Shown here piece after piece: positions 1 to 5,428 of a DNA stretch of 7,060 nucleotides. Made by a program: the position numbers and the translations under genes. The DNA comes from DATKZS01 sp035527835 [NCBI: bacterium] (GTDB lineage: Bacteria > RBG-13-61-14): positions 1 through 7,060 of the forward strand of contig DATKZS010000070.1 of NCBI GenBank assembly GCA_035527835.1, written 5' to 3'. How positions within the stretch are numbered: position 1 is the stretch's first letter; the number at the start of each line of letters is the position of its first letter. The notes under the pieces were generated by a model that had not been told where the DNA came from, searched no databases, and saw only the letters and a list, made by a program, of their open reading frames with translations.

Positions 1-1209
1 GACCCGGACTGCTTTAACAAGGAGCCGTGCAAGGAGACCAACTGCATGGGCGGCGGCGACGGCGACAACGACGGGCTCATGGACTGCGAGGACCCGGACT
101 GCTGGGGCTTTGTTTATTGCGGTATCGAGGACTGCAGAAACGGCAACGATGATGACGGGGACCTGCTGGCGGACTGCCTGGACCCGGACTGCATGAGCCG
201 GGAGCCGTGCAAGGAGGAGTGCTTCACCGGCGACTGGGACGGGGACAACGACGGCCTGGGCGACTGCGAGGATCCGGACTGCTGGGGCGACCCGCGCTGC
301 GGGGTGGAGGTATGTGACAACGCTTCCGACGACGACATGGACATGCTGACCGACTGCCGCGACCCGGACTGCGCAAACCGCGAGCCGTGCAAGGAGACCA
401 ACTGCAATGGCGGCGGCGACGGGGATAACGACGGTCTCATGGACTGCGAGGACCCGGACTGTTACACCTTCCCCTGGTGCCGGCAGGAGGACTGCACCAA
501 CAGCTCTGACGATGACATGGACATGCTCATAGACTGCCAGGACCCGGACTGCGCCACCGCGCCCAATTGCGCGGAAACCGTGTGCAACGACTGGGCGGAC
601 AACGACGGCGACTTCCTGACCGACTGCCAGGACCCCGACTGCGCCTTCTGGCCCGCCTGCCATGAGGCCCAGTGCCAAGACACCATGGACAACGACAACG
701 ACGGCTTCACCGACTGCTCGGACCTTGACTGCGCCGATGATCCGCTCTGCTTCGAGAACAACTGCCAAGACGGCATGGACAGCGACAATGACCTGCTCAC
801 CGACTGCCAGGACCCCGATTGCGACCGGGACCCCAACTGCGGCGAGCAACTCTGCGGAGACGGCCTCGATAATGACGGCGATGTGCTCATTGACTGCGCC
901 GATCCCAACTGCTTTGACGATCCGGCCTGCTTCGAGGAAAAATGCGCCGACCAGGTGGACAACGACAACGACACCTTTGTTGACTGCGCCGACCTCGACT
1001 GCGCCGGGAGCGTGTTCTGCTTCGAGTTCTCCTGCAACGACGGGCTGGACAACGACAACGACCTGCTCGCCGACTGCATGGACCCCGACTGCTTCGGCAA
1101 CGAGTACTACTGCTTCGAGATCAATTGCAGCGACTTTATTGACGACGACCTGGACGGCGCCACGGACTGCGCTGACCCCGACTGCCACGGCGTGACGCCC
1201 TGTCCATAA
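1..1209 (+). CDS. Cys/Asp-rich tandem-repeat protein, C-terminal part (5' end outside window)
   Basis: The frame is open from base 1 to a TAA at 1207-1209, giving 402 visible residues. The first ATG, at 46, lies inside the repeats and has no ribosome binding site, so the true start is upstream of the window. Thirteen modules of about 30 residues follow a partial one, each with four cysteines spaced C-x13-C-x4-C-x5-C-x4-C. There are 54 cysteines in all, about 13% of residues. Each module carries an acidic stretch such as DNDNDLLTDC followed by DPDC. Its D-x-D-x-D-x3-D-x2-D spacing resembles calcium-binding thrombospondin type 3 repeats. Similar modules are common in predicted extracellular proteins of Myxococcota and relatives. 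I infer a secreted or surface stalk, stiffened by disulfides and metal ions. No membrane segment or sorting signal follows the last repeat. Any signal peptide or catalytic domain would lie upstream. The specific function is unknown. Confidence 0.88.
   Translation, partial: DPDCFNKEPCKETNCMGGGDGDNDGLMDCEDPDCWGFVYCGIEDCRNGNDDDGDLLADCLDPDCMSREPCKEECFTGDWDGDNDGLGDCEDPDCWGDPRCGVEVCDNASDDDMDMLTDCRDPDCANREPCKETNCNGGGDGDNDGLMDCEDPDCYTFPWCRQEDCTNSSDDDMDMLIDCQDPDCATAPNCAETVCNDWADNDGDFLTDCQDPDCAFWPACHEAQCQDTMDNDNDGFTDCSDLDCADDPLCFENNCQDGMDSDNDLLTDCQDPDCDRDPNCGEQLCGDGLDNDGDVLIDCADPNCFDDPACFEEKCADQVDNDNDTFVDCADLDCAGSVFCFEFSCNDGLDNDNDLLADCMDPDCFGNEYYCFEINCSDFIDDDLDGATDCADPDCHGVTPCP
46..1206 (+). repeat. 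13 tandem coding repeats of about 90 bp
   Basis: Repeat boundaries taken after the fourth cysteine fall at 46, 136, 223, 316, 406, 496, 586, 676, 766, 856, 946, 1036 and 1129. Lengths are 30, 29, 31, then mostly 30 residues; the twelfth has 31 and the last is cut to 26 before the stop. The N-terminal part alternates two module types. Type A has DGDNDGL followed by CEDPDC; type B has NDDDGDL or SDDDMDM followed by DPDC and often REPCKE. This makes a 180-bp dimer unit. Modules 7 to 13 are single-type and more diverged, apart from a shared CFE after the third cysteine in several. Confidence 0.92.
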
Positions 1210-1228
1210 TCGCCCACTCATCTCTGAC

Positions 1229-1266
1229 CGCCCCGGACGCCTTCCCCGGCGTCCGGGGCGCTTTTT
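1229..1266 (+). terminator. Rho-independent terminator of the repeat-protein gene
   Basis: A perfect 13-bp GC-rich stem pairs 1229-1241 with 1248-1260. The loop is TTCCCC, and the stem is followed by CTTTTT at 1261-1266. It lies 20 bases after the stop codon. It is the only classical intrinsic terminator I can see in the window and it isolates the repeat-protein gene from the genes to the right. Confidence 0.93.
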
Positions 1267-1271
1267 AAAAA

Positions 1272-1291
1272 TGCGCCGACACAATGGCGCA
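1272..1291. repeat. Small inverted repeat upstream of the promoter
   Basis: TGCGCC at 1272-1277 pairs with GGCGCA at 1286-1291 across an 8-base loop. It lies between the terminator and the -35 box. It could be chance, or an operator-like site; nothing else supports a function. Confidence 0.35.
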
Positions 1292-1292
1292 C

Positions 1293-1321
1293 TCCAGAGT
1301 CCTGTCGTATTCCAGAGTCCT
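1293..1321. repeat. 11-bp direct repeat TCCAGAGTCCT abutting the -35 box
   Basis: TCCAGAGTCCT occurs at 1293-1303 and again at 1311-1321, an 18-bp period. The second copy ends on the first T of the TTGACA hexamer. Tandem identical sites directly upstream of a promoter are typical of activator or repressor binding sites, but 18 bp is not an exact multiple of a helical turn and the regulator is unknown. It could also be the remnant of a small duplication. Confidence 0.5.
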
Positions 1322-1349
1322 TGACAGCGCGGTCTAACCCTCTTAATCT
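1321..1349 (+). promoter_or_regulatory. Predicted sigma70-type promoter for the acyl-CoA synthetase gene
   Basis: A perfect -35 hexamer TTGACA (1321-1326) is followed after exactly 17 bp by TAATCT (1344-1349). That -10 box keeps the conserved first two bases and the last base of TATAAT. Transcription would begin near 1356, leaving a leader of about 110 bases before the chosen start at 1469. The position, just after the upstream terminator, supports a new transcription unit. No other gap in the window has a promoter this good. Confidence 0.6.
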
Positions 1350-1354
1350 GGAAG

Positions 1355-1468
1355 CGCATGCCGGGAAAGGCCCCATGCGGTAACCTCAGGTATCATGCTC
1401 ACGCCGAGGCAGTATCTCGTGAGCCTTCCATGCGGGCGCATCGCGAAATATCGGACACGAGGCGGTTG
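1355..1468 (+). promoter_or_regulatory. Structured 5' leader of the synthetase gene
   Basis: Two hairpins can be drawn. CGCATG (1355-1360) pairs with CATGCG (1374-1379), with an inner GGG/CCC stem. GCTCACG (1397-1403) pairs with CGTGAGC (1418-1424) around a 14-base loop. CCATGCGG occurs at 1373-1380 and again at 1428-1435, so the first left arm could pair with either copy, an arrangement that could allow switching. I do not recognise a known riboswitch class. The stretch is also in frame with the gene from an ATG at 1358, but its translation does not resemble the start of this enzyme family. Confidence 0.4.
1459..1462 (+). promoter_or_regulatory. Ribosome binding site choosing the 1469 start
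   Basis: GAGG lies 6 bases before ATG 1469. In-frame ATGs at 1358, 1487 and 1499 have weaker or no matches. The family-typical N-terminus (METLWHPRRVAMVGATN) begins at 1499, so 1487 and 1499 remain possible. Confidence 0.5.
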
Positions 1469-2962
1469 ATGAAAGACAGGCGGCTCATGTTATCCAGGAT
1501 GGAGACGCTGTGGCACCCGCGGCGGGTGGCCATGGTGGGCGCCACCAACTCCATGTCCAAGTGGGGGTTCATCATCTTCACGCGGATGCTGGGCGAGCAA
1601 TTCACCGGCGAGATTTTCCCGGTGAACCCCCGCGACGAGTACGTGGTGGGGAAGAAGGCGTATAAGAGCATCGCCGACGTGCCCGGCGCGATTGACGTGG
1701 CGGTGGTGGTGACTCCGGCGGCCACCGTGCCGGGCGTGCTCCGGGAGCTCGCTCAAAAAAAGGTGCCCGCCGCGATCGTGATCACGTCGGGTTTTTCGGA
1801 GACCGGGCCGGAGGGCGCGGCGGTGGAGCGGGAGATGGTGGAGTTCGCGCGCAAGGCCGGGATGGTGCTGGTCGGGCCGAACACGATGGGGACGTACAGC
1901 GCGGGGGTGCGGCTGAATTGTTTGATGGCGCCGGTGTCGCCGCTTGCGGGCCGGGCCGCGTGCATCGCTCAGAGCGGGAACGTGGGCACGCACATGCTGT
2001 TCCGGGGACGGCTCCGGGGCCTGGGCTTCGGCAAGTTCGTGAGCTCGGGCAACGAGGGCGACCTGTCGTTGGAGGACTACCTGTGGTACTTCGGCCAGGA
2101 CGACGAGACCAGCGCGGTGCTGGGCTATTTGGAGGGACTGGACCCGGACAGCGACTTCATGAGGATCGCGCCGGAGGTCACCAAGAAGAAGCCGGTGATC
2201 CTGTACAAGGGCGGGCGCACGGCGGCGGGGGCATCCGCGGCGGCGTCGCACACGGGCGCGCTGGCCGGGGACGCCGCGGTCTTCCGGTCGGCCATGCGCC
2301 AGGCGGGCGTGATTGTGGCGGAGTCGAACAAGGAAGTGGTCGAGCTGGCCCGGGCCATGGAGCTCTCGCCGGTGCCGAAGGGACCGCGCGTGGGCATCCT
2401 GACGCGCGGCGGCGGATGGGGCGTGATCACCTCCGACGCCTGCGTCGAGGCCGGACTCGAGGTGCCGCGGCTTTCCGACGATACCATGGCAAAGCTCGAC
2501 AAGCTGCTGCCGGCGTACTGGAGCCGGGGCAACCCGGTGGACATGGTGGCCGTGCTTTCCAACCAGGCGTATCTGGATTGCCTGGACCTGGTGGTGAAGG
2601 ACCCGAACGTGGACGCGGTGATCGGGCTCGGCGCGAACATTGACGCGCAGACCAATACCACGCTGGAAACTCTCCGGGACCAGGGCGCCATGGACGCGGA
2701 CAAGCTCCGCGCCATCGAGGAGAAGAGCCAGACGGAGGGAGACGAGTTCGTCAAGGCGTTGCGCGATTACCTGACCAACTCGCCGAAGCCCATCCTCTCG
2801 GTGGGCCGCTGGCGCGAGACCCCGGACTGGGAGTCCGGCCTCATGATGATCGGCGAGCCGGAGGACGCGGCCCGCATGATGGCCAAAATGGCGGAGTATG
2901 GCCGGTATTTGGCCGGGTCCAGTGGAAAGGAAGATAGACCGCCAAGACGCCAAGAGCGCTAA
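1469..2962 (+). CDS. NDP-forming acyl-CoA synthetase, alpha-subunit type
   Basis: The 497-residue protein matches the alpha half of ADP-forming acetate/acyl-CoA ligases, which link an acid, CoA and a nucleotide through a phosphohistidine. An N-terminal Rossmann-type CoA-binding domain starts with RRVAMVGATN near residue 20. A succinyl-CoA-synthetase-like domain carries IAQSGNVGT (S169), then SHTGALAGD with the likely phosphohistidine H261. A further ligase-CoA domain fills the rest; VGILTRGGGWG is a recognisable segment. About 460-500 residues is normal for an alpha subunit. The ATP-grasp beta half found fused in many relatives is absent, and no beta gene is in the window. It would have to act with a beta subunit encoded elsewhere or have another role. 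No signal peptide or membrane segment is seen, so it is cytoplasmic. The last nine codons (DRPPRRQER) run into a hairpin repeat that also provides the stop. The substrate is unknown. Confidence 0.85.
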   Translation: MKDRRLMLSRMETLWHPRRVAMVGATNSMSKWGFIIFTRMLGEQFTGEIFPVNPRDEYVVGKKAYKSIADVPGAIDVAVVVTPAATVPGVLRELAQKKVPAAIVITSGFSETGPEGAAVEREMVEFARKAGMVLVGPNTMGTYSAGVRLNCLMAPVSPLAGRAACIAQSGNVGTHMLFRGRLRGLGFGKFVSSGNEGDLSLEDYLWYFGQDDETSAVLGYLEGLDPDSDFMRIAPEVTKKKPVILYKGGRTAAGASAAASHTGALAGDAAVFRSAMRQAGVIVAESNKEVVELARAMELSPVPKGPRVGILTRGGGWGVITSDACVEAGLEVPRLSDDTMAKLDKLLPAYWSRGNPVDMVAVLSNQAYLDCLDLVVKDPNVDAVIGLGANIDAQTNTTLETLRDQGAMDADKLRAIEEKSQTEGDEFVKALRDYLTNSPKPILSVGRWRETPDWESGLMMIGEPEDAARMMAKMAEYGRYLAGSSGKEDRPPRRQER

Positions 2963-3033
2963 GAAAATTAATTAATTATATTATTATTAAAATATATTTA
3001 CTTGGCGCTCTTGGCGTCTTGGCGGTTAATCTT
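2931..3033. repeat. Hairpin element A (CGCCAAG type), overlapping the synthetase stop codon
   Basis: The left arm 2938-2963 pairs with the right arm 3001-3026 over 26 bases, with a single T/G wobble. With one mismatch the stem extends outward to 2931 and 3033. The 37-base loop (2964-3000) is entirely A and T. Reading inward, each arm holds three CGCNAAG units (CGCCAAG, CGCCAAG, CGCTAAG on the left) spaced by one and then two bases. The TAA at 2960-2962 lies in the stem. The + strand has no T-tract after the stem, so this is not a standard terminator. The right edge is 7 bases before the next gene's Shine-Dalgarno sequence. Confidence 0.92.
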
Positions 3034-3040
3034 AGCCTGA

Positions 3041-3047
3041 GGAGGTG
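3041..3047 (+). promoter_or_regulatory. Shine-Dalgarno fixing the 3054 start
   Basis: GGAGGTG, preceded by GA, lies 6 bases before ATG 3054. A GTG at 3045, in the same frame, overlaps this sequence and so cannot be the start. Confidence 0.8.
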
Positions 3048-3053
3048 AACAGG

Positions 3054-3602
3054 ATGGCGGAACATCATCTTCCGGAGGGGGCGCGGCGGGTGGCGCGGGC
3101 GCTGATCGAGGTGGTGAAGCCCAAAAAGCCGGGTTTCGACCTGCCGATCGAGGACTACATGCTCGATTTTCTCGACGACTTCTACTCGAACTTCCCGCTG
3201 CACCTCAAGATCGGCTTTCCGCTCGGCCTGTACCTCATGGAGTACGGGACTTTCATCTTCCATGCCTGGTCCAAGCCGTTCACGAAGCTAGAGCCCGGCG
3301 AGCGTGTAGTCTATGTCAAGGGCTGGATCAACTCGCGCATCTCGATCCGGCGCGACCTGATCAAGGGCGTGAAGGGCATATGTCTCACCGCGTTTTATTC
3401 GCACCCGGACGTGATGGCGCACATCGGCTACGACCTGGCCGGCCACTTGGCGGCCGTGAACCGGGGCGAGCCGTGCGATGCGGAGGCCGCGGATTTCTTC
3501 CGGGAAATGGGTTATGACCGCAACTCGAAAATCCCGTATCCGGCATACGACCACGTTGACCTGATCTGCCATGACACGCCGGCGGAGGGGGAGAAGGCTT
3601 GA
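3054..3602 (+). CDS. Probable small subunit of GMC oxidoreductase (gluconate 2-dehydrogenase subunit 3-like)
   Basis: The 182-residue protein has no catalytic motif I recognise. Its pattern recalls the gluconate 2-dehydrogenase subunit 3 family: a helical N-terminal half with a hydrophobic stretch (FPLGLYLMEYGTFIF, residues 55-69), a central ERVVYVKGW segment (83-91), and FYSHPDVMAHIGYD (114-127), close to the family's FYSxPxxxxxIGY signature. Such subunits are usually encoded beside a GMC flavoprotein, which is the case here: the GMC gene starts 140 bases downstream. I infer a structural or electron-transfer partner of that enzyme. There is no twin-arginine or other signal peptide, unlike periplasmic gluconate dehydrogenases, so the complex is probably cytoplasmic or peripheral to the membrane. 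The strong Shine-Dalgarno suggests good expression. Family assignment is by motif memory and moderately sure. Confidence 0.6.
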   Translation: MAEHHLPEGARRVARALIEVVKPKKPGFDLPIEDYMLDFLDDFYSNFPLHLKIGFPLGLYLMEYGTFIFHAWSKPFTKLEPGERVVYVKGWINSRISIRRDLIKGVKGICLTAFYSHPDVMAHIGYDLAGHLAAVNRGEPCDAEAADFFREMGYDRNSKIPYPAYDHVDLICHDTPAEGEKA

Positions 3603-3623
3603 GCGGTAAGAGTTGAAAAAATA

Positions 3624-3706
3624 TTTTGACAGGATGAACAGGATGATAAGAGGATAACCAATCATGGTTTCAGAAAATCCTGTTAATCCTGTTAATCCTG
3701 TCAAAA
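3624..3706. repeat. Hairpin element B (ACAGGAT type)
   Basis: The left arm 3624-3655 is imperfectly complementary to the right arm 3677-3706, around a loop of about 21 bases. The right arm holds three tandem units (ATCCTGTTA twice, then ATCCTGTCA) in a 9-base period. The left arm has ACAGGATGA twice and then a degenerate third unit two bases out of register. The stem is bordered by TTTT on the left and AAAA on the right. It begins 21 bases after the stop of the small-subunit gene and ends 24 bases before the Shine-Dalgarno of the GMC gene. Its sequence is unrelated to elements A, C and D, though the three-unit arm design is the same. Confidence 0.88.
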
Positions 3707-3730
3707 AATTCTGAGCGGGAATTAAATCAG

Positions 3731-3738
3731 GGAGGAGG
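3731..3738 (+). promoter_or_regulatory. Shine-Dalgarno of the GMC oxidoreductase gene
   Basis: GGAGGAGG ends 4 bases before ATG 3743 and offers two overlapping anti-Shine-Dalgarno registers. It lies outside hairpin B and so is not hidden by it. Confidence 0.75.
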
Positions 3739-3742
3739 GCTC

Positions 3743-5263
3743 ATGATTACGATCGGAAACGAGATCAGCCGCGACGTGGTCGAGAGCTGTGACGTTTGCG
3801 TGGTGGGCTCGGGCGCGGGCGGCGGCTCGATGGCGGCGGAGCTTAGTGAGGCCGGCCTCGAGGTCGTGATCCTGGAGGAAGGCGGCTACTACCAGAGCAA
3901 GGAATTCTCGCTGGACCCGGCCAAGGCCGTGCCCATGCTCTACCGCGACGCGGGCAGCTCCGTGATCATGGGCAAGCCCAACATCATCTTCAGCGAAGGC
4001 AAGTGCGTGGGCGGGTCCACCGTGATCAACGGCGGCATGTGCTGGCGGACGCCGGAGAAGGTGTTGCAGCGCTGGCGCTGGGAGCTGGGCTTGAAGGAGC
4101 TCACACCGAAGCACATGGAGCCGTACCTGGCCAAGGTGGAGGAGAGGATCAACGCGGCGCCGCAAAGCCCGGAGTCACTCGGCCGCGGCGACATGCTCTT
4201 CCGCCAGGCCGCGGACAAGCTTGGCTGGCTCATCCATCCCAACAAGCGCAATCAGAAGGGCTGCACCGGCGAGGGCATATGCATGTTCGGCTGTCCCACC
4301 GACAAGAAGCAGTCGGTGCTCATCACCTACATCCCGCGGGCGCTGAACAAGGGCGCGCGTCTCTATACCGACGTCAAGGTGCTCAAGGTCAAGACCAAGG
4401 GCCGGGTGGCGAGAAGCGTGGAGGCCCGGTTCGTGGACCGCAAGACCGGGAAGAAGAAGCCGCACCAGCTCACGGTCAACGCCAAGGTGATCGTGCTGGC
4501 GGGCGGGGCCTTGCAGACGCCGGTGATGCTGATGAACTCCGGGATCAAGTGCCAGGGCAACGTGGGCCGGCACTTCCACTGCCACCCCAATGTCAAGTGC
4601 GTCGGCATCTTCGACGACCCGGTCAATTACTGGAGGGGCGTGCACCAGGGCCACCAGATCCATCACTTCATTGACGAGGGCATCCTGATGGCCATCGGCG
4701 TGGTGCATCCGGGGCTGACCGCGCTCTCTTTCCCCCAGATCGGACGCGACAGCATCGAGCTCCTGGAGCTGTGGAACCACATGCTCGTGGCCGGCGGACT
4801 GGTGGACGACACCACCACCGGCCACATCTCGCGCGCGCCGTGGGGCGAGCCCCTGGCCTGGTACAACATTGACCACGTCGAGCACGAGCGCCTGATCCGA
4901 CTGGCCGCGCTCTTGTCCGAGCTCCTGTTCACCGCCGGCGCGCGCCGCGTGCTCCTGCCGTTCTCGTCGCTCGACGAGATCAGGGGACCGGACGAGATCA
5001 AGAAAATTTACGACGCCAAGATCAAGCCGGAGGAGATCGAGGTGCTCACGGTCCATGCCCTGGCCACCACCCGCATGGGCGCGGACCCCCGGAACTCCGT
5101 GGTCAACCCGTGGGGAGAGTGCTGGGACGTCGAGAAGCTCTTCATCGCCGACGCCGGCGTGGTGCCCACCTCATTGGGCGTCAACCCGCAGGAGACCATC
5201 ATGGCCCTGTCCACCCGCACCGGACAATACATCCTGGAGAACAAGAGAAAGTACCTGGCGTGA
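3743..5263 (+). CDS. GMC-family FAD-dependent oxidoreductase (alcohol oxidase/dehydrogenase type)
   Basis: The 506-residue protein has the full GMC plan. The FAD Rossmann motif GSGAGG (residues 22-27) is followed by VVILEEG with E45 as the likely ribose ligand. GKCVGGSTVINGG (86-98) is the second FAD-contact segment. The C-terminal signature HALATTRMG starts at H438, and GVNPQETI carries N481. By family analogy H438 and N481 form the His/Asn active-site pair that takes a hydride from an alcohol carbon, as in choline and cholesterol oxidases. A cysteine motif C174-x5-C180-x3-C184-P is reminiscent of long-chain fatty alcohol oxidase relatives; whether it binds metal is unknown. There is no signal peptide, so it is probably cytoplasmic. 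The upstream small protein is its likely partner. Substrate and electron acceptor cannot be read from sequence. Confidence 0.88.
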   Translation: MITIGNEISRDVVESCDVCVVGSGAGGGSMAAELSEAGLEVVILEEGGYYQSKEFSLDPAKAVPMLYRDAGSSVIMGKPNIIFSEGKCVGGSTVINGGMCWRTPEKVLQRWRWELGLKELTPKHMEPYLAKVEERINAAPQSPESLGRGDMLFRQAADKLGWLIHPNKRNQKGCTGEGICMFGCPTDKKQSVLITYIPRALNKGARLYTDVKVLKVKTKGRVARSVEARFVDRKTGKKKPHQLTVNAKVIVLAGGALQTPVMLMNSGIKCQGNVGRHFHCHPNVKCVGIFDDPVNYWRGVHQGHQIHHFIDEGILMAIGVVHPGLTALSFPQIGRDSIELLELWNHMLVAGGLVDDTTTGHISRAPWGEPLAWYNIDHVEHERLIRLAALLSELLFTAGARRVLLPFSSLDEIRGPDEIKKIYDAKIKPEEIEVLTVHALATTRMGADPRNSVVNPWGECWDVEKLFIADAGVVPTSLGVNPQETIMALSTRTGQYILENKRKYLA

Positions 5264-5277
5264 GGCAAAGTAAATTT

Positions 5278-5397
5278 ATTATTAAGCGCTAAGGCGCAAA
5301 GAACGCAAAGAAGAAAAATTTAATCAATCAGCGCCGACTCGGGATTTGTAATTAATTCTTTCTCTGCGTACTTTGCGTCTTTGCGCTTTAAAATAAT
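5278..5397. repeat. Hairpin element C (CGCAAAG type)
   Basis: Core arms 5284-5312 and 5360-5388 pair over 29 bases with 25 complementary positions; one of the other four is a G/T wobble. Outer A/T pairs (ATTATT 5278-5283 with AATAAT 5392-5397) extend it past a small bulge. The loop of about 47 bases is unlike that of A or D. The left arm reads CGCTAAG, CGCAAAG, CGCAAAG with one- and two-base spacers, the same spacing as in A and D. The left boundary TTATTAAGCGC (5279-5289) is identical to that of element D (6406-6416). It starts 14 bases after the GMC stop and ends 31 bases before the transporter start. Confidence 0.9.
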
Positions 5398-5428
5398 GCT
5401 TGATTACGTTTAGGCGGATGATATCGTC

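Noticed and set aside
114-1195. Long Ser-rich minus-strand and Thr-rich plus-strand frames over the repeat gene
   Set aside because: They are by-products of the repeated Asp/Cys codons read in other frames; low complexity and no family resemblance.
1-1206. CRISPR-like periodic repeat array
   Set aside because: The 90-bp period stays in one reading frame, gaps are whole codons, and conserved positions are codons for Cys and Asp; these are protein modules without spacers.
1358-1468. N-terminal extension of the synthetase starting at ATG 1358
   Set aside because: The 37 extra residues do not look like the family, 1358 falls within two or three bases of the predicted transcription start, and GAGG favours 1469.
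1490-2953. 487-codon minus-strand open frame rich in His, Arg and Val
   Set aside because: It is the antisense of a convincing acyl-CoA synthetase gene in GC-rich DNA, with no recognisable domain.
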